NCBI GenBank assembly: GCA_947367725.1
Contig: CANBFZ010000024.1
Coordinates: forward strand, 1 to 11,538
Length of the DNA stretch: 11,538 bases
Direction of reading: 5' to 3'
From: an uncultured Eubacterium sp.
GTDB taxonomy: Bacteria; Bacillota; Clostridia; Peptostreptococcales; Anaerovoracaceae
Shown here: positions 1-7,158 of the stretch, one piece after another
Numbering within the stretch: position 1 is the stretch's first letter
Layout: every line of letters starts with the position of its first letter
Made by a program: the position numbers and the translations under genes
The notes under the pieces: generated by a model
What the model saw: the letters and a program-made list of their open reading frames with translations, nothing else
Database searches by the model: none
What the model was told of the DNA's origin: nothing

Positions 1-678
1 CATTTTGATGGCTTCCGTCCCGTGACAGTGTACTGCCACCGGCAGTCCCACATAGTCTGCCGCTCTGCAGGCTGCCTGCAGTTCTTCTTCGTAAATAATC
101 GGCATGCCTGGCTCACCGCCTGGGTTCATCACCGCGCCGGTTCCCATGATTTTGATCCAGTCTGCACCCAGCTGATACTGGCGGCGCACTGCTTTGGTAA
201 ATTCCGCCGGGGAATCGCATTCGGTATACATGGTGCCGAAAAAGTCGTTGCCCATCTCTGTCGGCGAAATGATAATACCACTTGTCAAAATGTCCGGTCC
301 CATGACCAAGCCTTCATTGACGGCTCTTGCCAGCCCAATGGTAATATTATTTCTATCGCCTACATCACGAACCGTGGTATAGCCTTTTCGCAGATTGTCC
401 TGCGCCAACTGCAAGCACCGCATGATGCGGTAGGAATCCGGCTCCACATTTTCTTCAAATGTATTCTTTCCGCAAAGATCCAGATGCAGATGGCCTTCGA
501 TAAGACCTGGCATCAATGTCTTTCCTGCAAGGTCGATCACCTTGTCCGCTTCCGCGCTGACGCTGCCCGCCGGTTTGATGTCTACAATCTGGCTGCCGTC
601 TACAACAACATCTGCTGTTTTGTCTGTATATCCCTCTGTCAATTCCGGGATTAAACGCGCATTTTTCAATACTAGCAT
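1..678 (-). CDS. Amidohydrolase family metal-dependent hydrolase, N-terminal part (C-terminus off the left edge)
   Basis: The 226 codons present encode the front of an amidohydrolase-superfamily enzyme of the imidazolonepropionase-like group, cytoplasmic hydrolases acting on C-N bonds of cyclic or linear amides. Residues 1-55 form the usual small beta-sandwich start (MLVLKNARLIPE, then VIDLAGKTLMPGLIEGH). The metal-binding HxH is H63/H65 in GLIEGHLHLDL. K176 in DWIKIMGTGAV is the likely carboxylated bridging lysine, and VAVHCHG (H217, H219) supplies the next metal histidine. The remaining His and catalytic Asp lie beyond the window. The ATG at 678 is preceded by AGGAGGGAAATT, an excellent ribosome binding site. 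Transcription is divergent from the secreted-protein gene across a repeat array. The substrate cannot be told from this fragment; the family is secure from the motifs, the specificity is not. Confidence 0.85.
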   Translation of the reverse strand, partial: MLVLKNARLIPELTEGYTDKTADVVVDGSQIVDIKPAGSVSAEADKVIDLAGKTLMPGLIEGHLHLDLCGKNTFEENVEPDSYRIMRCLQLAQDNLRKGYTTVRDVGDRNNITIGLARAVNEGLVMGPDILTSGIIISPTEMGNDFFGTMYTECDSPAEFTKAVRRQYQLGADWIKIMGTGAVMNPGGEPGMPIIYEEELQAACRAADYVGLPVAVHCHGTEAIKM

Positions 679-724
679 AATTTCCCTCCTAAATCACATT
701 TCTTATAACTATTATCTCGTCCTC

Positions 725-753
725 ATTTTAGCATAAATTTTTCAGTGCGTCCA
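725..753 (-). promoter_or_regulatory. Probable sigma-A promoter of the amidohydrolase gene
   Basis: On the minus strand TGGACG (753-748, 4 of 6 consensus -35 bases) is followed after 17 bases by TAAAAT (730-725), with the extended -10 TG two bases before it (TGCTAAAAT). The predicted start lies about 40 bases upstream of the amidohydrolase ATG. This is a motif match only. Confidence 0.45.
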
Positions 754-843
754 GCCGCGCATTCACTTATGTTTCAGCAAATACCCCGCTGGTCCTCAGG
801 TTACAGCAGTGACGATCGTAATTTCTACTATCGTGGTGGTGAC

Positions 844-1136
844 AGTTGTGCATATCAATCCATATTTGCTGTATTTGCACAACTTTCTTGCTGCCGTGGT
901 GGCGGCAGTTGTGCATATCAATCTATATTCGCTGTATTTGCACAACTTTCTTGTTGTCGCAGTGGCGGCAGTTGTGCATATCAATCCATAATCACTGTAG
1001 TTGCACAACTTTCTTGTTGTCGCAGTGGTGGCAGTTGTGCATATCAATCCATAATCACTGTGGTTGCACAACTTTTTTGTTGTCGTGGTGGCAGCAGTTG
1101 TGCATATTAACTCATAATTACTGTGATTGCACAACT
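844..1136. repeat. Tandem array of five 63-bp repeats with 9-bp inverted arms
   Basis: Five units start at 844, 907, 970, 1033 and 1096, exactly 63 bp apart. Each begins AGTTGTGCA, has a 23-base spacer, and ends with the perfect reverse complement TGCACAACT (876-884, 939-947, 1002-1010, 1065-1073, 1128-1136). Arms are invariant in all five units, while the central spacer drifts (units 1-2 alike, 3-4 alike, 5 most diverged). The 22-base linkers (TTCTTGTTGTCGCAGTGG core) are also repeated, and a degenerate linker precedes unit 1 at about 822-843. The array lies between two divergent promoters (725-753 and 1232-1260). Because 63 is a multiple of three, every frame without a stop stays open, which creates false repeat-protein ORFs. 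It could be a protein-binding array, a hairpin-forming repeat or a mobile REP/MITE-like expansion. Confidence 0.93.
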
Positions 1137-1231
1137 TCACAATAACATTGAAAGTTATAGTCATGAAAAGCAACTCTTTTTTATCAATGATTCACAGCAC
1201 TGGTTCGTGTTACCCTACCCATGTGCAATTC

Positions 1232-1260
1232 TTGACACTAAAAGATCACAAAGCTATACT
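1232..1260 (+). promoter_or_regulatory. Consensus sigma-A promoter of the secreted-protein gene
   Basis: TTGACA (1232-1237) is a perfect -35 box, followed by an optimal 17-base spacer and TATACT (1255-1260). The predicted start near 1267 lies downstream of the first in-frame ATG at 1127 and fits translation from the ATG at 1301. Confidence 0.8.
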
Positions 1261-1300
1261 TGCTTTGCAAAGATTACCCATTTCTATGAAAGGAAATTTT

Positions 1301-1711
1301 ATGAAAAGAAAATTAATTTGCCTATTTCTGATGATGGCGCTGGCTGTCGGCATGACTTCTGTCTTTGCATTCGCAGATGACGCATCCACTTATAGCACTG
1401 GGTCTGTAGGAATCACTGCAAAACGAATCAGCGACACCAAAGCTGCTGCCAGTGTAGCCGTTACATTTACTTCAACTGCTAAAAGCTATACTGTAACCAT
1501 CACTTTACAGAAAAAGTCTGGCAGCAGCTGGGTTACCGCTACTGATGTTAGCGGCAACACCATCAAATATGTCGGTTCCGATAAGAAAACTGTTTTAACT
1601 TATGATGAATGGAACGTCAAAAAAGGTGTCGTATACAGAATTAAGTGTGTTAGCATAGATAGATACGATGGAGTTCAATTCTCTAGCACCGATTATTCTA
1701 ATCCTTTCTAA
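1301..1711 (+). CDS. Small secreted protein of unknown function (136 aa)
   Basis: I do not recognise a specific function. Residues 1-25 are a classical Sec signal peptide: basic MKRK, a hydrophobic core (LICLFLMMALAVGM), and a likely signal peptidase I site after AFA, before DDAS. The mature part of about 110 residues is rich in Ser, Thr, Val and Lys. It alternates short polar and beta-prone stretches (VAVTFTST, YTVTITLQKK, TVLTYDEW, VYRIKCVS), suggesting one small beta-sandwich domain, as in many short secreted clostridial proteins. It has one mature-region cysteine and no anchor motif, so it is probably released. The start at 1301 was chosen over the longer frame from 1127 because AAAGGAAA sits just upstream, a signal peptide follows directly, and the promoter at 1232-1260 excludes the earlier ATG. 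It is monocistronic and convergent with the anti-sigma gene. Confidence 0.8.
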   Translation: MKRKLICLFLMMALAVGMTSVFAFADDASTYSTGSVGITAKRISDTKAAASVAVTFTSTAKSYTVTITLQKKSGSSWVTATDVSGNTIKYVGSDKKTVLTYDEWNVKKGVVYRIKCVSIDRYDGVQFSSTDYSNPF

Positions 1712-1714
1712 AAT

Positions 1715-1739
1715 TTAGAGAGTCTTATCATCTCTCTAA
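1715..1739 (-). terminator. Hairpin at the convergent gene ends
   Basis: TTAGAGAG (1715-1722) and CTCTCTAA (1732-1739) form a perfect 8-bp stem with a 9-base loop. The hairpin contains the stop codon of the minus-strand anti-sigma gene and starts 3 bases after the plus-strand stop. On the minus strand it is followed by ATTTTAG, a short U-tract; on the plus strand no U-tract follows. It is a weak intrinsic terminator at best. Confidence 0.4.
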
Positions 1740-2579
1740 TGCATCTGCAATTTTCTTGAACTCCGCATCCGACAATTCTATTTCAATATTGCATACACTG
1801 TTGTTAAAAAGGAAAAAACCATTCTTGCCCATATCTTCTTTCATTCTTATCTCTATACCTGCATCAGTTTCAATACTTCGATCATAATCCTTTATTAATT
1901 TCACATCAGTTCCCAAATCTTGTACAATATGCAATACCTCTTTCCCATTTACAAAGGTATAACTGTATGTCTGGACTAATTCAGTCGCTTCAATATTCAA
2001 CATCTGGAAAGTATATCCTTCCGGAATATATCGAGGTATCAGCAAATCCGGATACATTTTCTTAATTGTATCAATTCGATTCCAATTGTCAATGATAACT
2101 TTTTTAACACCAAGATTCTCCCCGGCTTCGCCTTGCCCCGGTTTCACAATTACGTTATTGCCCTCTTCTGTCACTTTCGGCGGATTTTTTCCAGCGATGA
2201 CAGTGTCAGGAATCACCGAATTCACAACACTTGCTGTACCGCAACAACCCAAAACCAGACAGGCCGCAACCGCTGCATATTTTCTTCGGCGGGCATGCTT
2301 TTTCTGGCGCGCTTCTTCTACCCAGCCTTCTATGACAGCCGGTGTAAGGACTGTCTTTTTCTGTTCAATCTTTCTAGGGTTTCGCATCTGTTCCTTTCTG
2401 TCTATGTCCTTTATCTTTTCGCCGACTGCAGCCATAAACCAAGCTTCCTCATACGTCAGTTTCGGATCGCCGTCATCAAAGAAAGGGCGCGCTTCACCGT
2501 TATCATCAATTTTATAGTTCCTCGTAACCATCGCTCTTTTTCGTGCTTCCGCTATTGCTCGTTCCACATCGTGTTTCAT
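1728..2579 (-). CDS. Membrane-anchored anti-sigma factor-like protein with DUF4367-type C-terminus (283 aa)
   Basis: Probable partner that restrains the ECF sigma factor encoded just upstream. From the ATG at 2579, residues 1-100 are hydrophilic, charged and presumably cytoplasmic. A basic stop-transfer stretch (KKHARRRK) then precedes one membrane segment (about residues 101-122, AAVAACLVLGCCGTASVV). The outer domain of about 160 residues includes LLIPRYIPEGYTF and a C-terminal strand pattern typical of DUF4367, a domain common on clostridial anti-sigma-like proteins. No HxxxCxxC zinc anti-sigma motif is seen in the N-terminus, so the mode of sigma binding is unclear. A TTG at 2603 would add eight residues but overlies the AGGAAAGGAG ribosome binding site that serves the ATG at 2579. 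The gene overlaps the sigma gene by 68 bases, suggesting translational coupling. Confidence 0.75.
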   Translation of the reverse strand: MKHDVERAIAEARKRAMVTRNYKIDDNGEARPFFDDGDPKLTYEEAWFMAAVGEKIKDIDRKEQMRNPRKIEQKKTVLTPAVIEGWVEEARQKKHARRRKYAAVAACLVLGCCGTASVVNSVIPDTVIAGKNPPKVTEEGNNVIVKPGQGEAGENLGVKKVIIDNWNRIDTIKKMYPDLLIPRYIPEGYTFQMLNIEATELVQTYSYTFVNGKEVLHIVQDLGTDVKLIKDYDRSIETDAGIEIRMKEDMGKNGFFLFNNSVCNIEIELSDAEFKKIADALER

Positions 2580-3108
2580 CGCGCGCTTCGCTCCTTTCCT
2601 CAATCATTTTTCTCAGAACCTTACGTGCTCTGTTCTCAATGGTCTTTACTGAATTGTAATTCATGTCAAGAAGCTTGGCGATCTCCACCATGGAAAGTCC
2701 ATGTACATAACGCAGTTGTAAAATTTTAGGCGCGGGCGGCGTAAGTTCTCCCATCAATTCGAAGATGTCTTTTCCACCAAATTCTGCTGCAAGTTCATAC
2801 GCATGCTCCTGCATCAGCTCCAGTGCTTCCAGGCAAGACTCATACTGCAGTTCGCATGCAAACTTTTTCTTGTTGCGCTTATGTACTTTGCCTGCACAGC
2901 GCATCGTAATTTTATACAACCACGAGTCCATGCTGGCCACATTTCTAAGCTGGCGAAGATGGGTATATGCTGCGATGAAAACTTCCTGCACCACATCATC
3001 TCTGTCACTATCCAGAACGCCAAAATGATAGGTCAGTTTCACAACATTGTCATACTTCTCACAAAGCAGCGCTTTACGCGCTGCCAACTCTTCCTCTGTT
3101 ATCATCAT
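2512..3108 (-). CDS. ECF-type RNA polymerase sigma factor (198 aa)
   Basis: The protein has the two-domain ECF layout and usual size. Region 2 is at about residues 20-80, with DRDDVVQEVFIAAY for core binding and DSWLYKITMRCA for -10 recognition. Region 4 is at about 120-170, where LQLRYVHGLSMVEIAKLLD and NSVKTIENRARKVLRK form the helix-turn-helix that reads the -35 element. A basic, low-complexity tail follows (STKKSDGYEEL). It is cotranscribed with and overlaps the membrane anti-sigma-like gene, the standard arrangement for a signal-responsive sigma/anti-sigma pair. Two adjacent ATGs (3108, 3105) can start it, and the upstream ribosome binding site (GAGATGCGG) is weak, which would keep expression low. 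The inducing signal and target genes cannot be inferred from this window. Confidence 0.88.
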   Translation of the reverse strand: MMITEEELAARKALLCEKYDNVVKLTYHFGVLDSDRDDVVQEVFIAAYTHLRQLRNVASMDSWLYKITMRCAGKVHKRNKKKFACELQYESCLEALELMQEHAYELAAEFGGKDIFELMGELTPPAPKILQLRYVHGLSMVEIAKLLDMNYNSVKTIENRARKVLRKMIEERSEARDETRCGTSNSGSTKKSDGYEEL

Positions 3109-3135
3109 TTACCGCATCTCATTTCTTCCACAATT

Positions 3136-3164
3136 ATTATAACGTGTCTATTTAGTTTACCATA
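3136..3164 (-). promoter_or_regulatory. Possible promoter of the sigma/anti-sigma operon
   Basis: A perfect TATAAT lies on the minus strand at 3141-3136, 27 bases before the sigma-factor ATG. At 17-base spacing the -35 position reads TATGGT (3164-3159), a poor match. No convincing ECF-type AAC/CGT pair with 16-17 base spacing was seen that would indicate autoregulation. Confidence 0.3.
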
Positions 3165-3289
3165 TTTTGAAAAAATGAAAAGGAACTCACAGGGGAAAAA
3201 TATGCAACTTCTAGGGGAAAATCTCAAAACATCTGCAATCCATGATCCTGTTTCCATAAGTTCCACCACAATTTCTGCAAAATAGCACA

Positions 3290-3320
3290 AAAGGCGCCGC
3301 ATGGTTTATACGGAGCCTTT
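3290..3320 (-). terminator. Possible terminator hairpin at the end of spoIIR
   Basis: Read on the minus strand, AAAGGCTCCG (3320-3311) pairs with CGGCGCCTTT (3299-3290) with one mismatch across an 11-base loop, then TTGTGCTATTTT. The left arm lies inside the last spoIIR codons and the stop codon is in the loop. The U-tract is interrupted, so termination may be leaky. Confidence 0.4.
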
Positions 3321-3839
3321 CATCATTTCTTTTACTTTTGATTTCAATACCAGCTTTTCAGAACCGTTTTCCTCACCGATGAGACAGAGCTGCGGAAAAA
3401 TCACGCACCACCAATTCTGCCCGTCGCCTCTGCCCAGCGTCACTTTCAGCGCTTCGTAATTGCCTGCAGGAAGTGTTAAATCCTCATAGCTCTTTTCCGG
3501 AATAAATGTCACTTTCAGTCTGGCATAAGCCGGATAGTCGAAGCCATTTTCAGCAATCACTTCCTCAGCAATGTCTTCTATATTCGAAAGATTCGCGTTT
3601 AGGTAGTCTCTGGCACTTTCCAGACTTTCCTGTCCTTCCATAAATTTGACAATTTCGTTGCGGACTTTCAGCTTTAAGGCCTGATCCTCCGCCGAATCAC
3701 TGTTGGCAACCACGTGGAGACGAATCATACCTGGGTGGTCATTGGGCGTATGGTTTATGTAATAAACCCCCATTCCGGCACACACCGAAAACAGCAGCAA
3801 CCAAATAAGAATTTCCTTTTGTAAACGTGTCAATTTCAT
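3306..3839 (-). CDS. spoIIR: Stage II sporulation protein R (SpoIIR)
   Basis: In the family, SpoIIR is made in the forespore and exported across the septum, where it triggers the SpoIIGA protease to cleave pro-sigma-E and so switches on the mother-cell programme. The 177-residue protein has an N-terminal membrane or signal segment (about residues 9-27, EILIWLLLFSVCAGMGVYY). The family signature IRLHVVANSDS follows at 39-49, continuing EDQALKLKVRNEIV. The conserved C-terminal block is PAGNYEALKVTLGRGDGQNW and WCVIFPQLC (residues 124-152). GAAAGGATGG lies 8 bases before the ATG. It sits 55 bases downstream of sipL on the same strand. In Bacillus spoIIR is under sigma-F; I could not find a convincing sigma-F promoter in the gap. 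Confidence 0.93.
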   Translation of the reverse strand: MKLTRLQKEILIWLLLFSVCAGMGVYYINHTPNDHPGMIRLHVVANSDSAEDQALKLKVRNEIVKFMEGQESLESARDYLNANLSNIEDIAEEVIAENGFDYPAYARLKVTFIPEKSYEDLTLPAGNYEALKVTLGRGDGQNWWCVIFPQLCLIGEENGSEKLVLKSKVKEMMKGSV

Positions 3840-3894
3840 ATCATTTCCATCCTTTCTATGAGAAAGTATGGACAGAAATCAGAAATCTAAACAC

Positions 3895-5526
3895 TTATTT
3901 CATAATTAAAAGTCTTTTTCCTACTTCCGGTTCTTCTTCTAGCTGATTTGCAATTTTAATATGCTCTTCCGTCGTTCTGTAACGTTTTGCCAGTTCCCAT
4001 AGGCTCTCGCCTTTTTTCATTGTCACGATCACCATGGGATATTCTTTCTCCGCGTGTTTTTCCGCAAAGCAAGGCTGGGTCAGAAGCGCAACCTCTTTTT
4101 CATCGTAAAGTTCTACGCACAAAAGAATGGTGCAGTTGATTTCAATCTGTTTTTCATTAATCAGTTCCACCCAGGCACTCTTCACCATTGCTCTAACGCC
4201 CGCTTTCTGATTGATCTGCGCCTGTTCCAGATCCACAGTACCGCGGAAATCCGGTGTAATCTTCACGCTGTGGCAATGTTCTTCCTGATCCTTCCAGAGT
4301 GCACAACATGCCGCGCTGCCGTTTACGACAACTCTGCCTCGCTCTGCACTACACTGTAAGTCCTGCAGTACCGCGGTGCAGTATATCGCTTCCGATGCTT
4401 TCATCCCCTCCTGCAGATTAACGATTTCCCGAATGGACGTCTCCGATATCGCTTCCCCAGTGATATTGGAAAGGGTCTGTTTTGTCGTTTGAAACTGGAA
4501 ATTCTTCTCCAGATGGTAAGCATCGACAATCACTTCTTTCTGCCGCAACTCGTAAAGTTCTATCCTGGTCTGTACATCCCCTTTGATACGGAACTGCACT
4601 TCTGCCCCCTCTTCTTCGCCATGGTCAATGGTGACAGCCAGATTTTTTCCATGGAAGGCAGTTTTTACCGCACTCCAGTTTTTCCCTCTCTGCTCTTTTT
4701 CAATCGATACAAACTGCGTAAATTCAATGCGCTGATTGTGATGACAGATGACAGAACGGGTATTTTCTCCGTCGTTTGCCTGTGCCGAGTACAGCAGGCT
4801 GCAGAAAATAAATCCGTTAATGACCACTTTTTCTGTCGTCACCTGTCGGTAGTTTTCTGTAATGGTAAAATCCTGTTTCAGGATATACTCTGGACGCAGA
4901 GAAGTGTCTTTTCCTTTAAACGTTTCATCAATAGAAACTTCGTCTTTTTTGGTCAGCTCCAGGCAGGTCATAGATACCTGCTCTCGCTTTGCCTGCAGGC
5001 TTTCCTCTTTCAGTCCGTCAAAAAACTGAAATTCCCGCTGGCAAAATAGCTGTCCCGTAAATTCCAGCGTGATTTTTACACGGAACTTTCTTTCATTGAC
5101 AATCATATATTCCAGATTTTTTACACGGCATCCGAATACACCATCTGCCTGATCCCTAGGATTTAAACTCCACTGGTACTTGTACGGGACTCTGGAAGTA
5201 ATAGAAATTGGTTCCTTTTCCTCCGATTCCGCATTATATATCGTCTGAATGGTAATATTCCCCGTAATGTTTAACAGGTCGTCAGTTTTGGGAGATACTT
5301 TTTTCTCTGTGGGCATAATGTCGCAGCCTGCGTCCATCAAAAGTATTTCCCTCATGTCCGGCTTGGTGTCCGGCACCAGAATATCCTCTTCAAACTCATA
5401 CGTAATGGTTTGTTCCTCCGCCGGGTAGATCATTTTCTGTGTATTATAGATGGCTTCTGCCGGAATGACTTTCGGCGCTCTCGCCGGCTGCAGGGCGTAC
5501 TCCGGTATATCCTTTTCGTATGTCAT
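3895..5526 (-). CDS. sipL: SipL-type spore coat morphogenetic protein (SPOCS/DUF3794 repeats plus LysM)
   Basis: In Clostridioides difficile SipL binds SpoIVA through its LysM domain and localises the coat around the forespore in the mother cell, the functional counterpart of Bacillus SpoVID. The 543-residue protein has the expected architecture. SPOCS-type modules lie at roughly residues 41-122 (ITYEFEEDILVPDTKPDMRE is typical), 211-280 and 353-445. The C-terminal LysM at about 498-542 has VTMKKGESLWELAKRY and ends VGKRLLIMK. Length is close to known SipL. The start follows AAGGGAGAAG at a good distance. It lies directly downstream of the nhaC terminator, so it needs its own promoter in the short stretch 5527-5580, presumably sigma-E dependent as in C. 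difficile. No clear sigma-E match was found there. Confidence 0.92.
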   Translation of the reverse strand: MTYEKDIPEYALQPARAPKVIPAEAIYNTQKMIYPAEEQTITYEFEEDILVPDTKPDMREILLMDAGCDIMPTEKKVSPKTDDLLNITGNITIQTIYNAESEEKEPISITSRVPYKYQWSLNPRDQADGVFGCRVKNLEYMIVNERKFRVKITLEFTGQLFCQREFQFFDGLKEESLQAKREQVSMTCLELTKKDEVSIDETFKGKDTSLRPEYILKQDFTITENYRQVTTEKVVINGFIFCSLLYSAQANDGENTRSVICHHNQRIEFTQFVSIEKEQRGKNWSAVKTAFHGKNLAVTIDHGEEEGAEVQFRIKGDVQTRIELYELRQKEVIVDAYHLEKNFQFQTTKQTLSNITGEAISETSIREIVNLQEGMKASEAIYCTAVLQDLQCSAERGRVVVNGSAACCALWKDQEEHCHSVKITPDFRGTVDLEQAQINQKAGVRAMVKSAWVELINEKQIEINCTILLCVELYDEKEVALLTQPCFAEKHAEKEYPMVIVTMKKGESLWELAKRYRTTEEHIKIANQLEEEPEVGKRLLIMK

Positions 5527-5578
5527 AGTTCTTCTCCCTTCAAAATGATTCCTGCTAAAACTCTATGCGTCTACCCGC

Positions 5579-5626
5579 AAAAAAAGAACCGCCCGCAGCG
5601 TTTTTCCCGCTGCGGACGGTTTTTGT
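5579..5626 (-). terminator. Strong intrinsic terminator of nhaC
   Basis: AACCGCCCGCAGCG (5587-5600) pairs with CGCTGCGGACGGTT (5608-5621): a 14-bp G+C-rich stem with one mismatch and a 7-base loop. On the minus strand it is followed by a U-tract (TTCTTTTTTT). A shorter T-run on the other side may let it work in both directions. It insulates sipL from nhaC. Confidence 0.88.
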
Positions 5627-5636
5627 AGAGCAATAT

Positions 5637-7043
5637 TTAGCTTGCTTTTGATGGTTTCTTTCCATTTTTATAGAATACACCAATGCCTGTGAAGGCGAAA
5701 ATCAGTGCTACAACCGGTGTAATCCAGCCTAAGAAGCAGAATGGCAGATAAGAAAGCGTTGCTACGCCTAATGTACTTGCCATATACATGCCGTTGGAGT
5801 TCCATGGAATCAGTGCGCAGCACATTGTGCCGGTGTCTTCCAGGGAACGGGAAAGTACTTTTCTATCAATTTCCAGATCATCGTATGCTGGTGCAAACAG
5901 CTTGGAGTTAATCAGCATGGAGCTTTCCAGAGAACCGGTCAGCGCCTGCATTGCAAAGGAGGACACCAGTGTTGCGGTAATCAGCGTGCTTGCTCTCTTT
6001 GTTACGCTTGCAACCTTTTCAAGCACAGTACGCAGTATACCTGTCGTATCCAGAATATTGCCTAAGATGCAGGCAAAGAAGTACAGCGCTACAGTCCACA
6101 GCATACTGGAAATACCGCCGCGGTTGAGCAGTCTGTCAATATCTGCTTCACCAGATTCAATCGTAAATCCGTTGTACATGATATTGGAAATATCAATAAA
6201 GGAAGTACCCTGTAAAATCATCGCCATGGCACCACCCAGCAGCGCAGATATTACAAGTCCCGGAATGGCCGGTGCTTTCTTAATTACAACAAACAACAGT
6301 ACAACAATCGGCAATAAGCAAACCGGTGTTAAGTTGAAATTTGCATCCAGGTTGTCCAGATAAAGATTTACGGTCGATTCATCAACGGTACCCTTTGCTA
6401 CGGACGTAAAGCCCAGAATGCCGTACAGTACAATAGATATAATGTAAGCAGGCACGGTCGTCCACAGCATAGAACTCATGTGTGAGAATAGTGGTACGCC
6501 GGACATAGCGGATGCCAGGTTTGTTGTATCAGAGAACGGTGACAGCTTATCTCCGAAATAAGAACCAGATACAATGGCGCCTGCAGTGTATGCCGGGTTG
6601 ATGCCAAGTCCTGCGCCGATGCCCATGAATGCGATACCGACTGTTCCGGCAGAAGACCAGGAACTGCCGCAGGCAATGGACATAAAGGAGCATACGACAC
6701 AAGCACAGATCAGGAAGAGTTTCGGATTAATAAGTTTCAAACCGATATAAATAATATACGGAATGGTACCTGATGCAATCCAGGTAGCGATAACCGCTCC
6801 GATTAGCAACAGGATAAAGGTGGCAATCAGCATACTATACACGCCGTCTAGCATCATCTTCTGGATATCATCCCATTTGAAGCCTAGATAGATCGCATAG
6901 ACACTTACCACGATAATTGCGAATAATAATGCGACACGAATGTCAATATTCCATGCCAGCAAACTTACCATCAAAATTGCTACAACAGCAATCATAACGG
7001 AGATTGCAGCAAGGAAACTCGGAGTTTTTATTTTCTTTTCCAT
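5637..7043 (-). CDS. nhaC: NhaC-family sodium-coupled antiporter / amino-acid transporter
   Basis: A polytopic inner-membrane protein of 468 residues with about 11-12 hydrophobic helices, normal for the NhaC family. Family hallmarks are SCGSSWSS-like CGSSWSSAGTVGIAFMG, GSYFGDKLSPFSDTTNLASA in the first half, and SFAMQALTGSLESSMLI and IPWNSNGMYMASTLG in the second. NhaC members exchange Na+ and H+, but relatives move malate/lactate or amino acids (lysine, methionine, tyrosine transporters have been assigned by regulon analysis). Here it is divergent from a GntR regulator next to proline and ornithine genes, so uptake or exchange of ornithine, proline or a fermentation product is plausible; this is inference. 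AAGGAG lies 6 bases before the ATG. It has its own promoter and terminator and is monocistronic. Confidence 0.87.
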   Translation of the reverse strand: MEKKIKTPSFLAAISVMIAVVAILMVSLLAWNIDIRVALLFAIIVVSVYAIYLGFKWDDIQKMMLDGVYSMLIATFILLLIGAVIATWIASGTIPYIIYIGLKLINPKLFLICACVVCSFMSIACGSSWSSAGTVGIAFMGIGAGLGINPAYTAGAIVSGSYFGDKLSPFSDTTNLASAMSGVPLFSHMSSMLWTTVPAYIISIVLYGILGFTSVAKGTVDESTVNLYLDNLDANFNLTPVCLLPIVVLLFVVIKKAPAIPGLVISALLGGAMAMILQGTSFIDISNIMYNGFTIESGEADIDRLLNRGGISSMLWTVALYFFACILGNILDTTGILRTVLEKVASVTKRASTLITATLVSSFAMQALTGSLESSMLINSKLFAPAYDDLEIDRKVLSRSLEDTGTMCCALIPWNSNGMYMASTLGVATLSYLPFCFLGWITPVVALIFAFTGIGVFYKNGKKPSKAS

Positions 7044-7146
7044 AGCTTTCTCCTTGGTTACTACTTGACTAGATACATTTCTTTACTTGTTCTGTGTACA
7101 CAAGCAACATACCGCCATACACCTCTCGGCTTCTTTAACATGTATG

Positions 7147-7157
7147 TTGTCTAACAA
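7147..7157. promoter_or_regulatory. Candidate GntR/FadR-type operator at the nhaC transcription start
   Basis: TTGTCTAACAA is a perfect 4-3-4 inverted repeat and fits the FadR-subfamily operator pattern TNGTNNNACNA exactly. It begins one base downstream of the nhaC -10 box, where a bound repressor would block initiation. A FadR-type regulator is encoded on the other side of the same intergenic region. An overlapping symmetric element, AACATGTATGTT (7137-7148), lies next to it. Confidence 0.45.
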
Positions 7158-7158
7158 G

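Noticed and set aside
22..654. 210-residue plus-strand ORF opposite the amidohydrolase
   Set aside because: A shadow frame: the minus strand encodes intact HxH and Lys metal motifs with an excellent ribosome binding site.
844..1136. CRISPR array
   Set aside because: Linkers and spacers are repeats of one another, not unique sequences; the period and internal inverted arms do not fit repeat-spacer structure; no cas genes are present.
745..1173. Repeat-protein ORFs on both strands over the 63-bp array, including a 21-residue Cys-rich repeat
   Set aside because: The 63-bp period keeps several frames open at once. None has a good ribosome binding site, and constraint falls on the inverted arms rather than on codons.
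1127..1300. Upstream extension of the secreted protein from the ATG at 1127
   Set aside because: It would precede the promoter at 1232-1260 and place 58 extra residues before an obvious signal peptide; no Shine-Dalgarno supports it.
2580..2603. TTG start adding eight residues to the anti-sigma protein
   Set aside because: The extension overlies the AGGAAAGGAG ribosome binding site for the ATG at 2579.
3105..3302. 65-residue minus-strand ORF between spoIIR and the sigma factor gene
   Set aside because: No ribosome binding site, no recognisable protein features, and it covers the probable sigma-operon promoter and a terminator-like hairpin.
3863..3870. CATACTTT on the minus strand before spoIIR, resembling a sigma-E -10 box
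   Set aside because: The -35 position is unlike sigma-E sites, and spoIIR must act before sigma-E is active.
5540..5568. Sigma-E-like promoter for sipL (GCATAGA, 14 bases, CATTTTGA on the minus strand)
   Set aside because: The -10 matches poorly and the start would fall within the sipL ribosome binding site.
7092..7104. Palindrome TGTGTACACA in the nhaC leader as a further operator
   Set aside because: Short, even-length and not matching the FadR pattern; too little to support a feature.
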